A stretch of 64,000 nucleotides of DNA from Plectosphaerella cucumerina (lineage: Eukaryota > Ascomycota > Sordariomycetes > Glomerellales > Plectosphaerellaceae). Within the stretch, counting starts at the first letter, position 1; each line of letters begins with the position of its first letter. Below, in pieces: positions 18,160 to 29,330 of this stretch. A program made the translations under genes and the position numbers. The stretch is from positions 1,612,001-1,676,000 of the forward strand of contig JAGPXD010000006.1 of assembly GCA_020746995.1 (NCBI GenBank), written 5' to 3'. The notes beneath the pieces were generated by a model. The model made no database searches and had not been told where the DNA came from. It saw only the letters and a list, made by a program, of their open reading frames with translations.

Positions 18160-20715
18160 ATGCCGCCCCCCGACGCCAGGGCCATCACGGGCCTTCACTA
18201 CACCACCGCCCTCCTTACGCCCCTCGCCCTCGCCCTCTCGGCCCTCCTCACCCGTCGCCCGTCATCCCCGAAACGCGCCCGCCAACGCGCTCAAGCCCGC
18301 GTCCGCCCTATCCTCTTGACGGCTTGTTACGCTGTCATCTCGCTCCTGTACTTCGCCGAGTCCGCCCTCCTCGTCGCCCGCCGCCATGACGCCATCACAA
18401 CTCAACAGGACCGGCTCGTTCACCTCGTCGTCTGCGGCCTGACCTGGCTCCTTACTTCGACTACCCATCATGCCTACGCCGCCTGGGCGCCTCCCGCCAT
18501 TGCTTCTGTCGACTTCGCGCTCGAGGTGCCTCTCGTCGTGCTCCTGCCCCGGAGCCCTGCGGTGCTGGATGTCCTCCTCACCGCCGCCCTGACCGTTCGC
18601 GTCTTTGTCTTGGCAGGTGTCGTGTTCGTCGCTGCAATTTACTACGTCCGAGATATCGCAGCCCGCCTCACCTCGCCCAAGGCCCTGCCCGAGGAATCCC
18701 AGCCCATCCTCGGCGCCGCCGCCACAGAGTCCACCGCCAACGGCTACGGCGCCGTCCCCGCTTCCCCTTCAGGCTCCAGCACCGACTGCGACAGCGACGC
18801 CTCCGACGACGCCTCCGACGACGAAGACAGCCCCCGCGACGACGAGGCCGCCAAGCTCAAGAAGCGCCGCGCCAAACGCATCAAAGAAGCCGGCGGCTGG
18901 ATCGCTTACCTCCGCGAATTCCGCGTCTTCCTCCCCTACCTCATCCCCCGCAACGATGTCAAAGTCCAGCTCTGCTACCTCGTCTGTCTCCTCTGCCTCG
19001 CCGCCGGCCGCGCCCTCAACTTCCTCATCCCCAACCAGCTCGGCAAGGCCACTGACCAGCTTCTCAGCGGCCAGGCCCCCTACGGCACCCTCCTCATCTG
19101 GCTCCTGCTCTCCCTCCTCCGCGATGAAGCCGGCATTGACCTCATCGAGAGTCTCGCCAAGATCCCCATCGAGCAATTCTCCTACCGCCAGGTCACCACC
19201 GGTGCTTTCAACCATGTCATGAGCTTGCCCATGGAGTTCCACGCCGAGCGCGATTCAGCCGAGCTCATGCGCGCCGTCGAGCAGGGCCACTCTCTCACTC
19301 GTTTGCTTCGCTCCCTCGTCCTCGACATCATGCCTACGGTAGTCGACCAGGTCCTTGCCCTCGCCATCCTCTACAAGCGCTTCAACATCTTCGCGTCCAT
19401 CGTCCTCCTGACCGCCGGCGTCTGCTTCTTCATCCTCCAGGCCGTCTCCACCAGCTGGAATCTCGACCACCGCCGCGCCATGACCAAAGCCAGTCGTGAG
19501 GAAGCCCGCGTCATGCATCAGGCCGTCCAGGGCTGGCAGACCGTCACCTACTTCAACATGTTCCGCTTCGAGAGCAAACGCTTTGGCGCCGCCGTTGAGG
19601 ACCAGCTCACCGCCAACCGTCGCTGGCAGGTTCGCAGCTCCTTCATCGAGGCTTTTGTCGAGACCATCCGCCCCCTCACCTTTTTCACCCTGGCCTGCCT
19701 CGTCGCGTACGAGATCACCGCCGGCAATGCCACTCCTGGCGATTTTGTCTTCCTGCTGCAGTACTGGAGCTACCTCGTCTGGCCCATGGTCTATCTCTCA
19801 CATAGCTGCCGCTACATGATGTCTGACCTCGTCGACGCTGAACGCCTGCTGGCGCTATTGCAGACCAAACCGAGCATCGCAGACCGTGACGGCGCCGTGT
19901 CCCTGCCTCACGTCGAGGGTCGCGTGGCTTTCGAGTCCGTCGGCTTCTCCTACGACCCGCGCAAGCCCACCGTGCGCGACCTCAACATCACCACGGCGCC
20001 CGGCCAGACCATCGCCCTCGTCGGCGAGACGGGCGCTGGCAAGTCCACCATCATGAAGCTCCTCCTGCGCTTCTACGACGTCACCTCGGGCCGCATCACC
20101 ATCGACGGCCATGACATTCGCGACATCACCCTCGACTCGCTGCGCAACGCCCTCGGCGTCGTCCCACAGGACCCCCTGCTTTTCAACGCCTCGGTCATCG
20201 AGAACCTGCGTTATGCCCGCCCCGAGGCCACCGAGGAAGAGATCCACGAGGCCTGCCGCGCCGCCGCAATCCATGAGAAGATCCTGACCTTTGTCGACGG
20301 CTACAACACGGTCGTCGGCGAGCAGGGTGTCAAGCTGTCGGGTGGCGAGATCCAGCGTCTCGCCATTGCGCGCGTCTTCCTGAAGGACCCACCCATCCTC
20401 ATCCTGGATGAGGCCACGAGCGCCGTCGACACCCACACCGAGTCAAGCATCCAGAGGGCCCTCGAGGTGCTCAAGAAGGGGCGGACCACCTTTGTCATCG
20501 CCCATCGGTTGTCGACAATCATTCGCGCCGACAGGATCCTGGTCATCCACGACGGTCAGGTCGTCGAGAGCGGGCCGCATGACGAGCTGATGAAGCTCGA
20601 GGGGCGCTACCACGGACTGTGGACAGCACAGACGGGGGGCGCGCGGGGAGAGGAGGAGAAAGCAGCAGAGGAGGCCGAGGTCGGCACCGCCACTGAGCCC
20701 GAGTCGCTGATATGA
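18160..20715 (+). CDS. HMT1/ABCB6-type ABC half-transporter
   Basis: An intronless, 851-residue protein. An N-terminal extension with several hydrophobic segments (about residues 1-170) is followed by an acidic Asp/Ser linker (about 205-225), one six-helix ABC membrane domain (about 260-545) and one nucleotide-binding domain. The latter has Walker A GETGAGKST (about 622), signature LSGGE (about 726) and Walker B ILILDEATS (about 746), then the H-loop AHRLST. A half-transporter with an extra N-terminal membrane part is the layout of yeast Hmt1 and ABCB6, which sit in the vacuolar or mitochondrial membrane and move heavy-metal-thiol complexes or porphyrins. It presumably works as a homodimer. 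Its stop is 66 bp from the convergent regulator gene. Confidence 0.88.
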   Translation: MPPPDARAITGLHYTTALLTPLALALSALLTRRPSSPKRARQRAQARVRPILLTACYAVISLLYFAESALLVARRHDAITTQQDRLVHLVVCGLTWLLTSTTHHAYAAWAPPAIASVDFALEVPLVVLLPRSPAVLDVLLTAALTVRVFVLAGVVFVAAIYYVRDIAARLTSPKALPEESQPILGAAATESTANGYGAVPASPSGSSTDCDSDASDDASDDEDSPRDDEAAKLKKRRAKRIKEAGGWIAYLREFRVFLPYLIPRNDVKVQLCYLVCLLCLAAGRALNFLIPNQLGKATDQLLSGQAPYGTLLIWLLLSLLRDEAGIDLIESLAKIPIEQFSYRQVTTGAFNHVMSLPMEFHAERDSAELMRAVEQGHSLTRLLRSLVLDIMPTVVDQVLALAILYKRFNIFASIVLLTAGVCFFILQAVSTSWNLDHRRAMTKASREEARVMHQAVQGWQTVTYFNMFRFESKRFGAAVEDQLTANRRWQVRSSFIEAFVETIRPLTFFTLACLVAYEITAGNATPGDFVFLLQYWSYLVWPMVYLSHSCRYMMSDLVDAERLLALLQTKPSIADRDGAVSLPHVEGRVAFESVGFSYDPRKPTVRDLNITTAPGQTIALVGETGAGKSTIMKLLLRFYDVTSGRITIDGHDIRDITLDSLRNALGVVPQDPLLFNASVIENLRYARPEATEEEIHEACRAAAIHEKILTFVDGYNTVVGEQGVKLSGGEIQRLAIARVFLKDPPILILDEATSAVDTHTESSIQRALEVLKKGRTTFVIAHRLSTIIRADRILVIHDGQVVESGPHDELMKLEGRYHGLWTAQTGGARGEEEKAAEEAEVGTATEPESLI

Positions 20716-20781
20716 GGCGAGCGCTGTCCCCAAAAGTTTGCATAGCGATAGATTGACCGATTTCGTCAAATTTTCTCCACT

Positions 20782-22029
20782 TCATATTTCCACAGGCACG
20801 ATCCAGGTCTTGTGCTCGTCGTCTAGCAGCGCATACGTCTGTTGAGTGAGACGTGTGGCCCAGCCATTGAGCCACCACTGGGGTGTGAGCTGCTCGAGGA
20901 CCATGGTGTAGTAGCAGAAGATGACCAGCGCCTCCTGTGGCGGCGAAGGGCGGCGGAGGACTGGGATGAAATCCGGAAGGGTCATATGCAGCCAGGCGAT
21001 GCCGTGCGTCAGATCGCGAGTATCGGGGCGCTCGTGGAGGGTGGATATGACACCTTCGAGTTCACCGACGGCCGAAGCCCAGACCGTATGCAGCTCCGGC
21101 GCCTGGGTGTTGTCGAGCGCATCGAGCTTGGCGTGGAGGAGAGAGAGGCGGGCGGGGTGGTCGAGGGTCTTACGGAGCTCTAAAAGGTCCATGGAGTACC
21201 TGACGATGGGGTACATCGGACTTGTGTGGTTCTCGATGGATGGCGATGTGAGGGCAAGATGAGACGAACCAAAGAATAGGCTGAGCCAGTCTGGCGAGTC
21301 CCGGGGAACGGTGTGGCCGAGAAGCAGCTCGTTCGTCCTCTCCGAGCTGGCGATGACTGACAAGCGTTAGGTGCTTCTTCGCACGGCATAGGACGACTCA
21401 CCATGAAATATCGTCAAAGACGAGAAAATGAAGAGGTTCTCGATCAGCTCCTCGCTGCCGGGCCCCTCGGGAATAGGGAGCAGGTCAATGGCCTTGCGCG
21501 ATGCGATGCTCTGGTAGTGGAGAGCACGGTCTGTGAGCTCCGCGGCGCGCGCTGGCGTCTCGTGGGCGAGGTGCAAGGCTGCCAGGGAGAGCAGCGAGAG
21601 GGCGACGAATTCGCAGCGCAGGGCCATGGAGACAACGTTGCGGCGGAAGAAGTGCTGCATGGCCGGGTTGGGCGAGAGCGTGGCATGGGTGGACGAGTCC
21701 CAGTGGAACATGAGCTCGAGATCGTGCATGCCCAGAGCTGCTGGCGCGCCGGAATCGAGATGGACAGCTCGCCAGCCGGGGCCGAGCATGGTCTGAGAGG
21801 CGTGGGCATGCTGGGCTTCGATGATGTCGCACTCGGCGCCATACTTTTTGCACCGGCCGCACTGGGGTTTTTGCTCATCGCACTGTGGCAACTCAGCGCT
21901 GTGGTCGTCCCAGAGAGGGGACAGACTGACCTTGATCTTGCGTGATTTGCAGATGGAGCAGCCGGTGCGAACCTTTCGGTGGGCTTTCCGCGTCAGCTTG
22001 ACGGTGTTGCGGCCGAGGTTGATGTCCAT
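20782..22029 (-). CDS. Zn2Cys6 transcription factor, short form
   Basis: Three exons: 22029-21931, 21882-21402 and 21356-20782. The introns are 48 nt (GTCAGT..CAG) and 45 nt (GTGAGT..CAG). The product is 384 residues. The first intron splits the zinc cluster between K and C (KSRKIK|CDEQKPQC), a common site in this family. The joined cluster has spacing CX2CX6CX6CX2CX6C. The remainder aligns by eye with the short fungal-specific domain of Upc2-like regulators ('ALHLAHETPARAAELTDRAL' and 'LFIFSSLTIFH'-type segments). It is nuclear. Targets are unknown. It is convergent with the metal-type ABC transporter. Confidence 0.86.
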
Positions 22030-22324
22030 CGCAGCACTGGTGATGGGACTTGTGGTGTTGAAGGGAGGAAGTATGGTGTCTCAGATCGACAGCATTGGCA
22101 AGCACAACCCACGGGCAGGGAGTCCGGGCAGTCACAGCGGTTCAGAGAGCTAGGTCGGTCGGTGGGGAGTCGGTGCAGGTACTCCACGTCCAGATGTGTC
22201 TTAGCGCAGATGGCAGTGCAGCAGGCACCCGGCAAGCGGCAAGCTAGAGCAGGGGCAGTCGGGTCTGGGTTCATTCCTGCCATCCCCTGCTGTTCGTCTT
22301 GGGTGACTGCGCGGCCCCAGACGG

Positions 22325-22972
22325 ATGCGATGCCTGTCCCCGGTGACGGACATGTTCCTTCCCCGGTACATTGACGACAAGGGACAGATTGACTGGACCC
22401 CGGAGCACGTCGACAATGTGCTTTCGCGCAGCCTTGCTCGTGAAGCGGAGACGCCAAAGCCAAAGAGTCCGAAGTACAAGAAAGCCGTCGATGGTGGCCA
22501 TCTCCCACCCGACGAGCTCATCAAGAAGCTTGCTCTTGCCCTGGACGCCGAAACCGAAGCGACGTCATTCCCCTTCCTCTACATGCACGTCACCTGCTGG
22601 AATTTCATCAATCATCTGTACAACACCTGCCACCTGACACTCGTCAAGATGCACGGCGAATACATCTCGACCCCTCAGGAGTACCCAACGGTCATTGAGC
22701 TCATCCTCCTGAGCTACTCGGGCATCCACACCCAACCGGGCGAGGACGGCTTGCTCCACAAGGCGGCTGACGCTGTAGACGCCATGCTTACTAGGGGCTG
22801 GGGATCCATCGTGACTAAAGACTGGCAGGCGAGGCTGCATCCAAGCCCGGACGCTGATGTCAACGCTTGGCCGAAGGATTCCACCTGGCGGGTGTCGAGC
22901 CTGCCTGGGGCCAGGGAGGTGACGGCCGAGTCGGCCTTGGGGGCAATCTTTGGTGCCTTTGGCGGCAGGTAG
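22325..22972 (+). CDS. unidentified ORF, 215 aa
   Basis: An open frame with coding-like composition but no recognised family. The start at 22325 is preceded by an in-frame TGA at 22304. Features seen: a Lys-rich segment (PKPKSPKYKK, about 44-53), an aromatic stretch HVTCWNFINHLYNTCHL (about 87-103) and a Gly/Ala end. There is no signal peptide. It could be the 3' portion of a larger gene whose earlier exons decayed, since the upstream 300 bp contains no convincing exon. It is convergent with the HET gene (168 bp apart). Confidence 0.45.
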   Translation: MRCLSPVTDMFLPRYIDDKGQIDWTPEHVDNVLSRSLAREAETPKPKSPKYKKAVDGGHLPPDELIKKLALALDAETEATSFPFLYMHVTCWNFINHLYNTCHLTLVKMHGEYISTPQEYPTVIELILLSYSGIHTQPGEDGLLHKAADAVDAMLTRGWGSIVTKDWQARLHPSPDADVNAWPKDSTWRVSSLPGAREVTAESALGAIFGAFGGR

Positions 22973-23140
22973 AGATGAGCTGGGCACGATGCATCATGAG
23001 GTGAGGACGCATTTCTTGGATAGTACAAGTCTCATTACATTTCAGCAGTCAACCACTCGTCCAGAAACAGACGCGCTGTTCGATGCCCAGTACAGCCCCG
23101 TCTCCATCACCGTCCCGACTCAAACACATCCATTCGATAG

Positions 23141-24433
23141 CTAGTACAGCTCCGGCTGCATCACCGTCCCGAACGCGGAGGCGCTTGTGCTCTTGATACC
23201 GTCGACCAGGTCATATGCTTGGCACTCGGTCCGCACAAAGATGGCCGGATTCCGTGACACAGGTCGCAGCGCCACCTGCACGGCCTTGAGATTCCCTGCG
23301 GCATCTTCCTCCCAACAGTTGAGAGCCAGGTTCGTGGAAGCCGACTTCGTGCGGCTCGAGAACATTTTAGTGACGAGGGCGTCCCGCCTGGCAATGTACC
23401 CGCTGATACCTTGCGGGGTCAGCCCTAAGCCGCCTTCTGGTCGGATGATGCCACGGCCGCCACGAGAGGTCATCCTGCCACAATCGGCAAACCAGGCTGG
23501 GGAGGCTGCGAGAAGACCCCATTCGCGAGGGCCCAGCCCCACAGACGGTATCGGCACCCGGTGATCGTGATCGCCAGGCAACCCTGCCACCGGCATCTTC
23601 CATGCAAAGAGCGACTCGTCGTTTTTGGCGAGAAGGGCGCGCTGGAGCCTCATGAAGGCATTGCGGCCCTCGCCGTACTGAGCATCCAGGCTGACGTTGA
23701 AGATACCTGCCATGCTGTACGCCATGTCCTCCTCGCGCGTCGTCGTCCGTCCAGCCATCCAGCTCATCTTTGTCGCGATGCAGGCGTCTCGAAAATGCCG
23801 CTCGCCAGTGAGATACGGCCTAGCGATCCCTGTGATCCGAGCAAGAGCCACGGCCAGCTGTGTCCTTGAGCCGAAGAAGCGCCAATTGGCGTCGTAGAAG
23901 TACATCTTTGTCGGCGCCAGGAGCTCCTGCAGTGTCCAGCCTCGGGTGAACCATACCGACGGCTTCCCCGTGCGTTCATCGTGGAAGACGGCAGGGCTGT
24001 CAGGCGACGCGCTGGTGGGGCCACGGCTGATCACGTCGCCCAGGAAGGTGATGCAGACGACGGCGTCCTTGTACCAATTGAACATTGAGTTAAGGGCCTC
24101 GAGAAGCTCAGCGCTGTACGTCTTGTTGATGCAGCAACTGTCAATCCACATCCACTCGATCGATAGTTGTCGGGCGGTGATGCAAGCACCGAGGATCTTA
24201 TCCATCCCGGCGTTGGCATGCCGGCCGGTGGTGCGTCTCAGGTCGTTGGCGCATCGCGTGGCCTGGTCGAAGAGGACTTCGGACTGTTGCCAGCGGTGGG
24301 AGAGGATGGCGTAGCCATGGTGTTTGAACCAGGCCTGGTCGGCTTCTCTGATCTCAAAAGTGGTTGTGTTGAGGCAGCGCATGATGCAAATGTCTTTGTG
24401 TTCTGTTGATCTGAATTCTTCTGAAGCAAACAT
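23141..24433 (-). CDS. HET-domain protein
   Basis: An intronless, 430-residue protein. The HET domain is at the N-terminus with its three blocks: YAILSHRW (41-48), IDSCCINK (97-104) and GWTLQELLAP (165-174). The C-terminal half shows the 'REEDMAYSMAGIFNVSLDAQYGEG' type region common to HET-E/HET-D-like relatives, but with no NACHT or WD repeats. HET domains share a TIR-like fold and trigger cell death in heterokaryon incompatibility. The protein begins MFASEEFRSTEHKD; the later Met in IMRCLNT would be the more usual family start, so translation may begin about 17 codons in. The nearest non-self recognition gene is the NACHT-ankyrin locus about 8 kb upstream. Confidence 0.88.
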   Translation of the reverse strand: MFASEEFRSTEHKDICIMRCLNTTTFEIREADQAWFKHHGYAILSHRWQQSEVLFDQATRCANDLRRTTGRHANAGMDKILGACITARQLSIEWMWIDSCCINKTYSAELLEALNSMFNWYKDAVVCITFLGDVISRGPTSASPDSPAVFHDERTGKPSVWFTRGWTLQELLAPTKMYFYDANWRFFGSRTQLAVALARITGIARPYLTGERHFRDACIATKMSWMAGRTTTREEDMAYSMAGIFNVSLDAQYGEGRNAFMRLQRALLAKNDESLFAWKMPVAGLPGDHDHRVPIPSVGLGPREWGLLAASPAWFADCGRMTSRGGRGIIRPEGGLGLTPQGISGYIARRDALVTKMFSSRTKSASTNLALNCWEEDAAGNLKAVQVALRPVSRNPAIFVRTECQAYDLVDGIKSTSASAFGTVMQPELY

Positions 24434-24726
24434 TTATGCCAATCTATCGTGGTTCTTATAATCTCAATTGATCCCCCGTTGCATCTTCGTGGCAGTTGGT
24501 GCTCGACAGCTGCCCCTGAAGATCACCAACCGCCCCCTCGGAGTTGTGGAGTCGCGACCGCCCAGCCATCCACACACTGCTGATAGCCGCCAAACATGTC
24601 CTCCTTCCGGCGGCCCGACACAACTGAAACGCCATAGACGCCGCCCAGATCTAGATGATACCACCTTCCGCTAACCGCCCAATAAAAATAGGAAAAAGCC
24701 TAATCAAGGAAAGAATCAATCCAACC

Positions 24727-25680
24727 CTACACCATCTCCCTCACATTAACTGCATCTCCCTGGCGCTGCACACCCCCGTCCGTCGCCAGACTCGCGCGGC
24801 TCATGGTTCCAAGCGCGTACATGTCGGACTTCCCCTTCTCCAAGTCGCCAATGTAGTAATAGGCGAAGATGGCCATGACGCCGGCCATGAGCACGGCGTC
24901 AAAGATGTAGAGGAACACCTCGTGCGAGATGAGGTAGCCGTCGTTGCCTTGGATGTACTCGATGACGCGGAAGACGCTGCGGATCAGGATGAGAAGGCTC
25001 GTCGCGTACATAACCCAGAGGTGCTTCCGCCATGGGACGCTCCCCCGTTCGGCTGCTTGGGTAGGGGTGGCGATGATGCGTCGGTGCACCGTCACGGCCG
25101 TGGTCATGAAGACGCTGAAGATGGCGATTTGTACGAACAGACCGACGATGATGACCTTTTCGCCGACCTCGTGGAGGTCCAGGGTTCCTCCGGCTTGAAT
25201 ACCCCCGCCGCCTGCTTGGAGCAGGAGCGCGACTACGTCACCGGCAACGAATGTTTTCGTGAGCCATTTGACGGGGATGACGGAGAGGCGTTCAGCGTGG
25301 AGGGCTCGGATCAAGCGGCCGAGTATCATGTAGATGGAGGCGGCGTAGAGAGCCGGGGCAACGAGGATCAAGACGGATTGGATCACGAATCCGCCGAGGG
25401 CTTCTTTGTCGTAGTGACCCCAGATTCGTCCGCTGTAGCCAATTGTCTGGACTTGAAGAGGTTAGCAAAGCCGCGCAGAGGACGCTTGCTCTGGAACGCG
25501 GGACTTACGGACGCCGCCGACGGTGAAGGCGGTGAAGTAGAAGGCTCGCGAGCGGAGCATGCGCCACAAGTGGGTGGCTGTAAGTGCTGCAAAAACGATG
25601 GTGGTGATGATGGCGGCTACGAGAGAAGGGTTGTAGCGGTAATACTGGAAGTCGAACTCTTCTTCTTCGTGGTCAGCCAT
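24727..25680 (-). CDS. RTA1-like lipid-translocating exporter family protein
   Basis: Two exons: 25680-25509 and 25451-24727, with an intron of 57 nt (GTAAGT..AAG). The product is 298 residues with about seven transmembrane helices. The acidic N-terminus is followed by F-x-Y-Y-R-Y-x-P-S-L at the first helix. Later come Y-A-A-S-I-Y-M-I-L-G-R, the 'FVAGDVVALLLQAGGGGI' helix and 'RSVFRVIEYIQGNDGYLISHEVFLYIFDA', all hallmarks of the RTA1/RSB1 family. Members are linked to resistance to 7-aminocholesterol and to movement of sphingoid bases at the plasma membrane. A TATA stretch lies about 125 bp upstream (25806-25814). Confidence 0.9.
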
Positions 25681-26483
25681 GTTCGGTTGCCGGGAGCTGG
25701 GTTTGGATTCCGGTGTGAATATCCTGCTTGAGAAGTGATGTTCAATTGTATGTCTGCTTCGTCTTCGTCTTCTTGGCCGTCATGATCCACAAGAGAACGC
25801 TTCCCATTTATATATTGTCTTGACAGCCTCTTCGTTTCGGCCACCGGGTTCATCGGTCATCATCTTTCTCTCTGGCCTGCTGTTTCGGCCGTCGCGTCGG
25901 GCTCGGGCCTCGGGGAGACAAACAGCACCGGAAGCGCGGGACCGCTAGTATAGCTTACCACGTTTTTTCTGTACTTTGTGGACATTTTTATTGCTTCCTG
26001 AGTCGTGGACTACGATTTAAGGTAGCAGGGAACGTGTTTGGTGTCCTCGGATCTCGGATTTCGCAGCGAGTACGACGAGCGAGATGCCATCGCGACTGTA
26101 CAGCCACAGCCACGCTCACGCCTGCCCGGAATTTGTCTGAAAACTGTGGGACTTCTTGGGGTTGCTAGGCTGCTGTATTAACAACCCGGATAGCGCTAGG
26201 AGATCGCCTTCACAGCCTCAACAGGGTTGTTCCCAGGGAGATCCGGAATGTGGGTGGACGACGGGACGGGTGTTGACAGCGGTTGAGGTGTTCCAGCGCA
26301 TGATGATGGCGCTCATTCGATTGTTTGCTCCCCTGTTGATGAACCACCGTAGATACCTTGGTAGCCATCGTGAATATCTCATGGTGGCATATAGGACACA
26401 TGAAGGACGTGGGTGCACATTTCATGTTGAGGACACCTCGGTCATGGAACCAAGGTCTGTTTACAAAAGACAATGTCTACTAT
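25681..26483. other. intergenic, no gene recognised
   Basis: This holds the RTA1 promoter (ATTTATATA at 25806-25814, TATA on the minus strand) and the 3' flank of the UGT gene. No gene or repeat was recognised. Confidence 0.4.
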
Positions 26484-29330
26484 CTATATTCCAATCATGG
26501 TCTCAAACATCCCAATAACCCTCTCATTGCCCGGCATCCCCTTCGCAACCTGACCCAGTGAGTCAGTTCTCCCCTTTTCCACCGCCTTGGCCACCGGGTC
26601 CTTCTTCGAACCTTTGACGCTCTTGTACACCCCCTGCGCCGGGTACGCCACCAGCCCAAACATCGCTATCATCAGTCAGCTCCGTCTCAGCACTCCCATG
26701 GGTAGGTAGTCAAACTTACCACTCCCCGGCTTCGCAATCAACCCTATCGATCCCTGTCCCACGCCCTTCAAGAACCCCATGGTGCCGCCCTGCTTCGCCC
26801 CCTCCATCGGGCGCGTCACAAGCCCCGTGATGCCGTCATACATACCATACCCAAAGTTCTACTTTCGTGTCAGTCAACTGCCGGAAACATCCTGAGAAAA
26901 AACAAACCTTGGCTGCCACGACACCCCCGCTCTTTGCGTCCGTCACTCTGCCGTTATCCCGGACCTCGTCACCCATCAGCTTCGGCGTGTTTCTCAATCC
27001 TTCGGCCATGGCGAGGGGAAAGTCGACCAGCGCCCCCTTGGCAACTACGCCCGTTACGCCCGCGAAACCCTTCCCCACAGCCATGGCGGCGGCTGCGCTG
27101 GCGGACTCGCCAGTTTCATTGTCCCTCCTGATGCGCTTGACTTCCTTGAAGGGGTCGATGAATATACCACCCAGCGCAGAGGTGAAGTCGGTTGATATCC
27201 CTAGTGTAGCTGACGCGCCAGCGGTGAGGGGATCCCATCGCTTGTTCTCGACGTGGTACTCCTTGGAGCGGAGTCTGGTGTTGTCAGCAGAGGTCGGCTA
27301 ACTGTCGGTTTCATCATGCTCAAGTTACTTACGGCTGAACATCCGACATCTTGAGCTTCTTCGCGTCGATGAGAACCGACAGCGCCTCGTCGGACAGCCG
27401 AACTGTGGGCTGCTGTGACTTCTTCGACTTTGCGTGGTGGGCCCATCGCGCTACAAACTCGGGGAGTAGATGGCAGCGGAGTTCTTCCACGGGCAGGTGT
27501 CGGTGCAAAGACTGAACGGCGGTTTGGACGCCGTTCTCCTGACGCATCTGCGCCGCGATCCCCTGGGCGGCTTCTCTCGCCGAGGGGCTTAGACAGAACT
27601 CGATGGCCTCTGTCAGTGCATCGGCGGACAGCTTCGCATATGGCAGGGGCATGGGTCCAGCGCCGTTGGACGCCACCACTTTGGCCCAGAATGGCTGGCT
27701 AAGGACGGTGAGATGGGAGAAACACGATGAGGGTATGTTCAACTTACTCTCCGAAGAAAGGAACAATCGTTGTCGGGCGTCCGTTGATGAGGCCGCAGGC
27801 CGTGGTGCCAGCACCGCCATGATGGACCACAGCTGCCACCCGCTTGAACAGCCATTCTGAAAATGTCAGCCCGAATCAAACCCCAACAAAGGGCTGTACA
27901 TACCATGAGGACAGTCTCCAAGATAGAAGAGGTCATTTGTGCTGGGGTCTGTGCCACCCAGCTTGCTCCATCCTCGGGAGACGATGGCCCTGACTCCAAG
28001 ACGCCGGCAGGTCTCCTTGATGACCTCGGTTACCCTGGCCGGGTCGTCGAGAACGATGCTGCCGAACCCGATGTACACCGGCTCCGGACCGTTCTCAAGG
28101 AATGCTTGAAGATCTGCTGGTGGAGTGTACGCCGGCTCGTCGCGCATGAAGAACCCGCAGATGTCTGTCCAAGTCGTCAGCTTTGTCTTCGCCGCCACAG
28201 ATCTGACAACCCACCTATCGTCTCGCCCCAGTCGGCAGGCTTCGGCACCAGCGCCGGTGACCAGCAGTAGGTATGCGGAATTTTCAAGATGCTCACGACA
28301 TCGGGTCCAACCGCCGCCGCCAGGGGCTCGAGCTTCAAATCCTTGACCCTCCACCCATTGATCACGTCCCCGAGACTAACACCGTCAGCACGCAATCACC
28401 TCAAGGTCTTCCCGAACACATACCCCTGCCATGTCATGAGGTCCACGACACCATAGCTCAGATAGTTCGACGTCCTCGGATCCATCTTATCGCCATTGAC
28501 GTTCGCCAAGGGGTGCGGGAAGGCTCTCGTCGCCGACCACGGCATCGTGAACATGATGTGCAGTGGCACACCCAAGGCTTCGGCGCAGTGAACGTGAGCG
28601 AAACTCGGCGGGTTAGCGATGATAGCGTCAGCAACAAACGGTCGTCGCGACAGCGTGTCAGGTTCGACACAAGATCGCCAGCACCCCCGGAGCATATCGC
28701 GCATCATACGCCTCTTGCGCCCGATGTCGCCGCCGCGGAGACTCTCCATGGACGGGATGAGGCCCGGGTTCTTGACCATGTAGGCCATCAGGTCCTCGGG
28801 GTCGCCGCCGATGGGGTAAAACTCAAGCCCGGAGGAGCGGACGAAGTCTGCGAAGTTGTCGTGGGTTGCGAGGCGGACGCGGTGACCATAGCGCTTGAGA
28901 GCTGTGCCGAGGGCGATGAATGGCTGGACGTCGCCTGTAAGAGGGGTTAGTCAGGGGGGCCTGAAAGGGGCCGAGGGTGGTGGCTTACCGCGACTCCCGA
29001 CGACTTGGATGACGATGTTGAGGGCAGGACATCTCCTGTTGGCGTCAGGGGGGACTTGCTGTCCCAGCTGCTTAGGAGAAGGGAAAGGCGGGAGAAGGCA
29101 TTTGAGTTCCTCGGGTCGAGATGACGAGAAGTCAATGTCAATGCCGCCATGGACTGTTCATTGTCAGCACATTCTTGTGGGATGCGTGGTGTTTCGAACG
29201 AACTGTTCACAGCAGCCGAGCTCGCCAGCACATCTCCAGAGGAGTGCACCTCGTAAGGAATCGGCTTATCCCAGCTGATCCCCTCATCGGACTTTCCGTC
29301 TTGAAGCTGGTCGGGTTCAGGCTTGGTCAT
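26484..29330 (-). CDS. sterol-glucosyltransferase-like UDP-glycosyltransferase (GT1)
   Basis: Ten exons: 29330-29204, 29153-28989, 28934-28424, 28375-28215, 28164-27904, 27856-27748, 27698-27333, 27274-26908, 26858-26720 and 26665-26484. All phases agree and the product is 795 residues. The GT1 N-domain begins LNIVIQVVGSRGDVQPFIALG, a sterol-glucosyltransferase hallmark. The donor-binding motif VVHHGGAGTTACGL..PFFGDQPFW spans exons 6-7. The C-terminal third (GLVTRPMEGAKQGG and 'GFLKGVGQGSIGLIAKPGS') is the repeated amphipathic segment of the Atg26-related fungal group. It has no PH or GRAM domain, unlike Atg26. It probably glucosylates a sterol or similar lipid at membranes. The first intron uses the donor GTTCGT. 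Confidence 0.87.
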
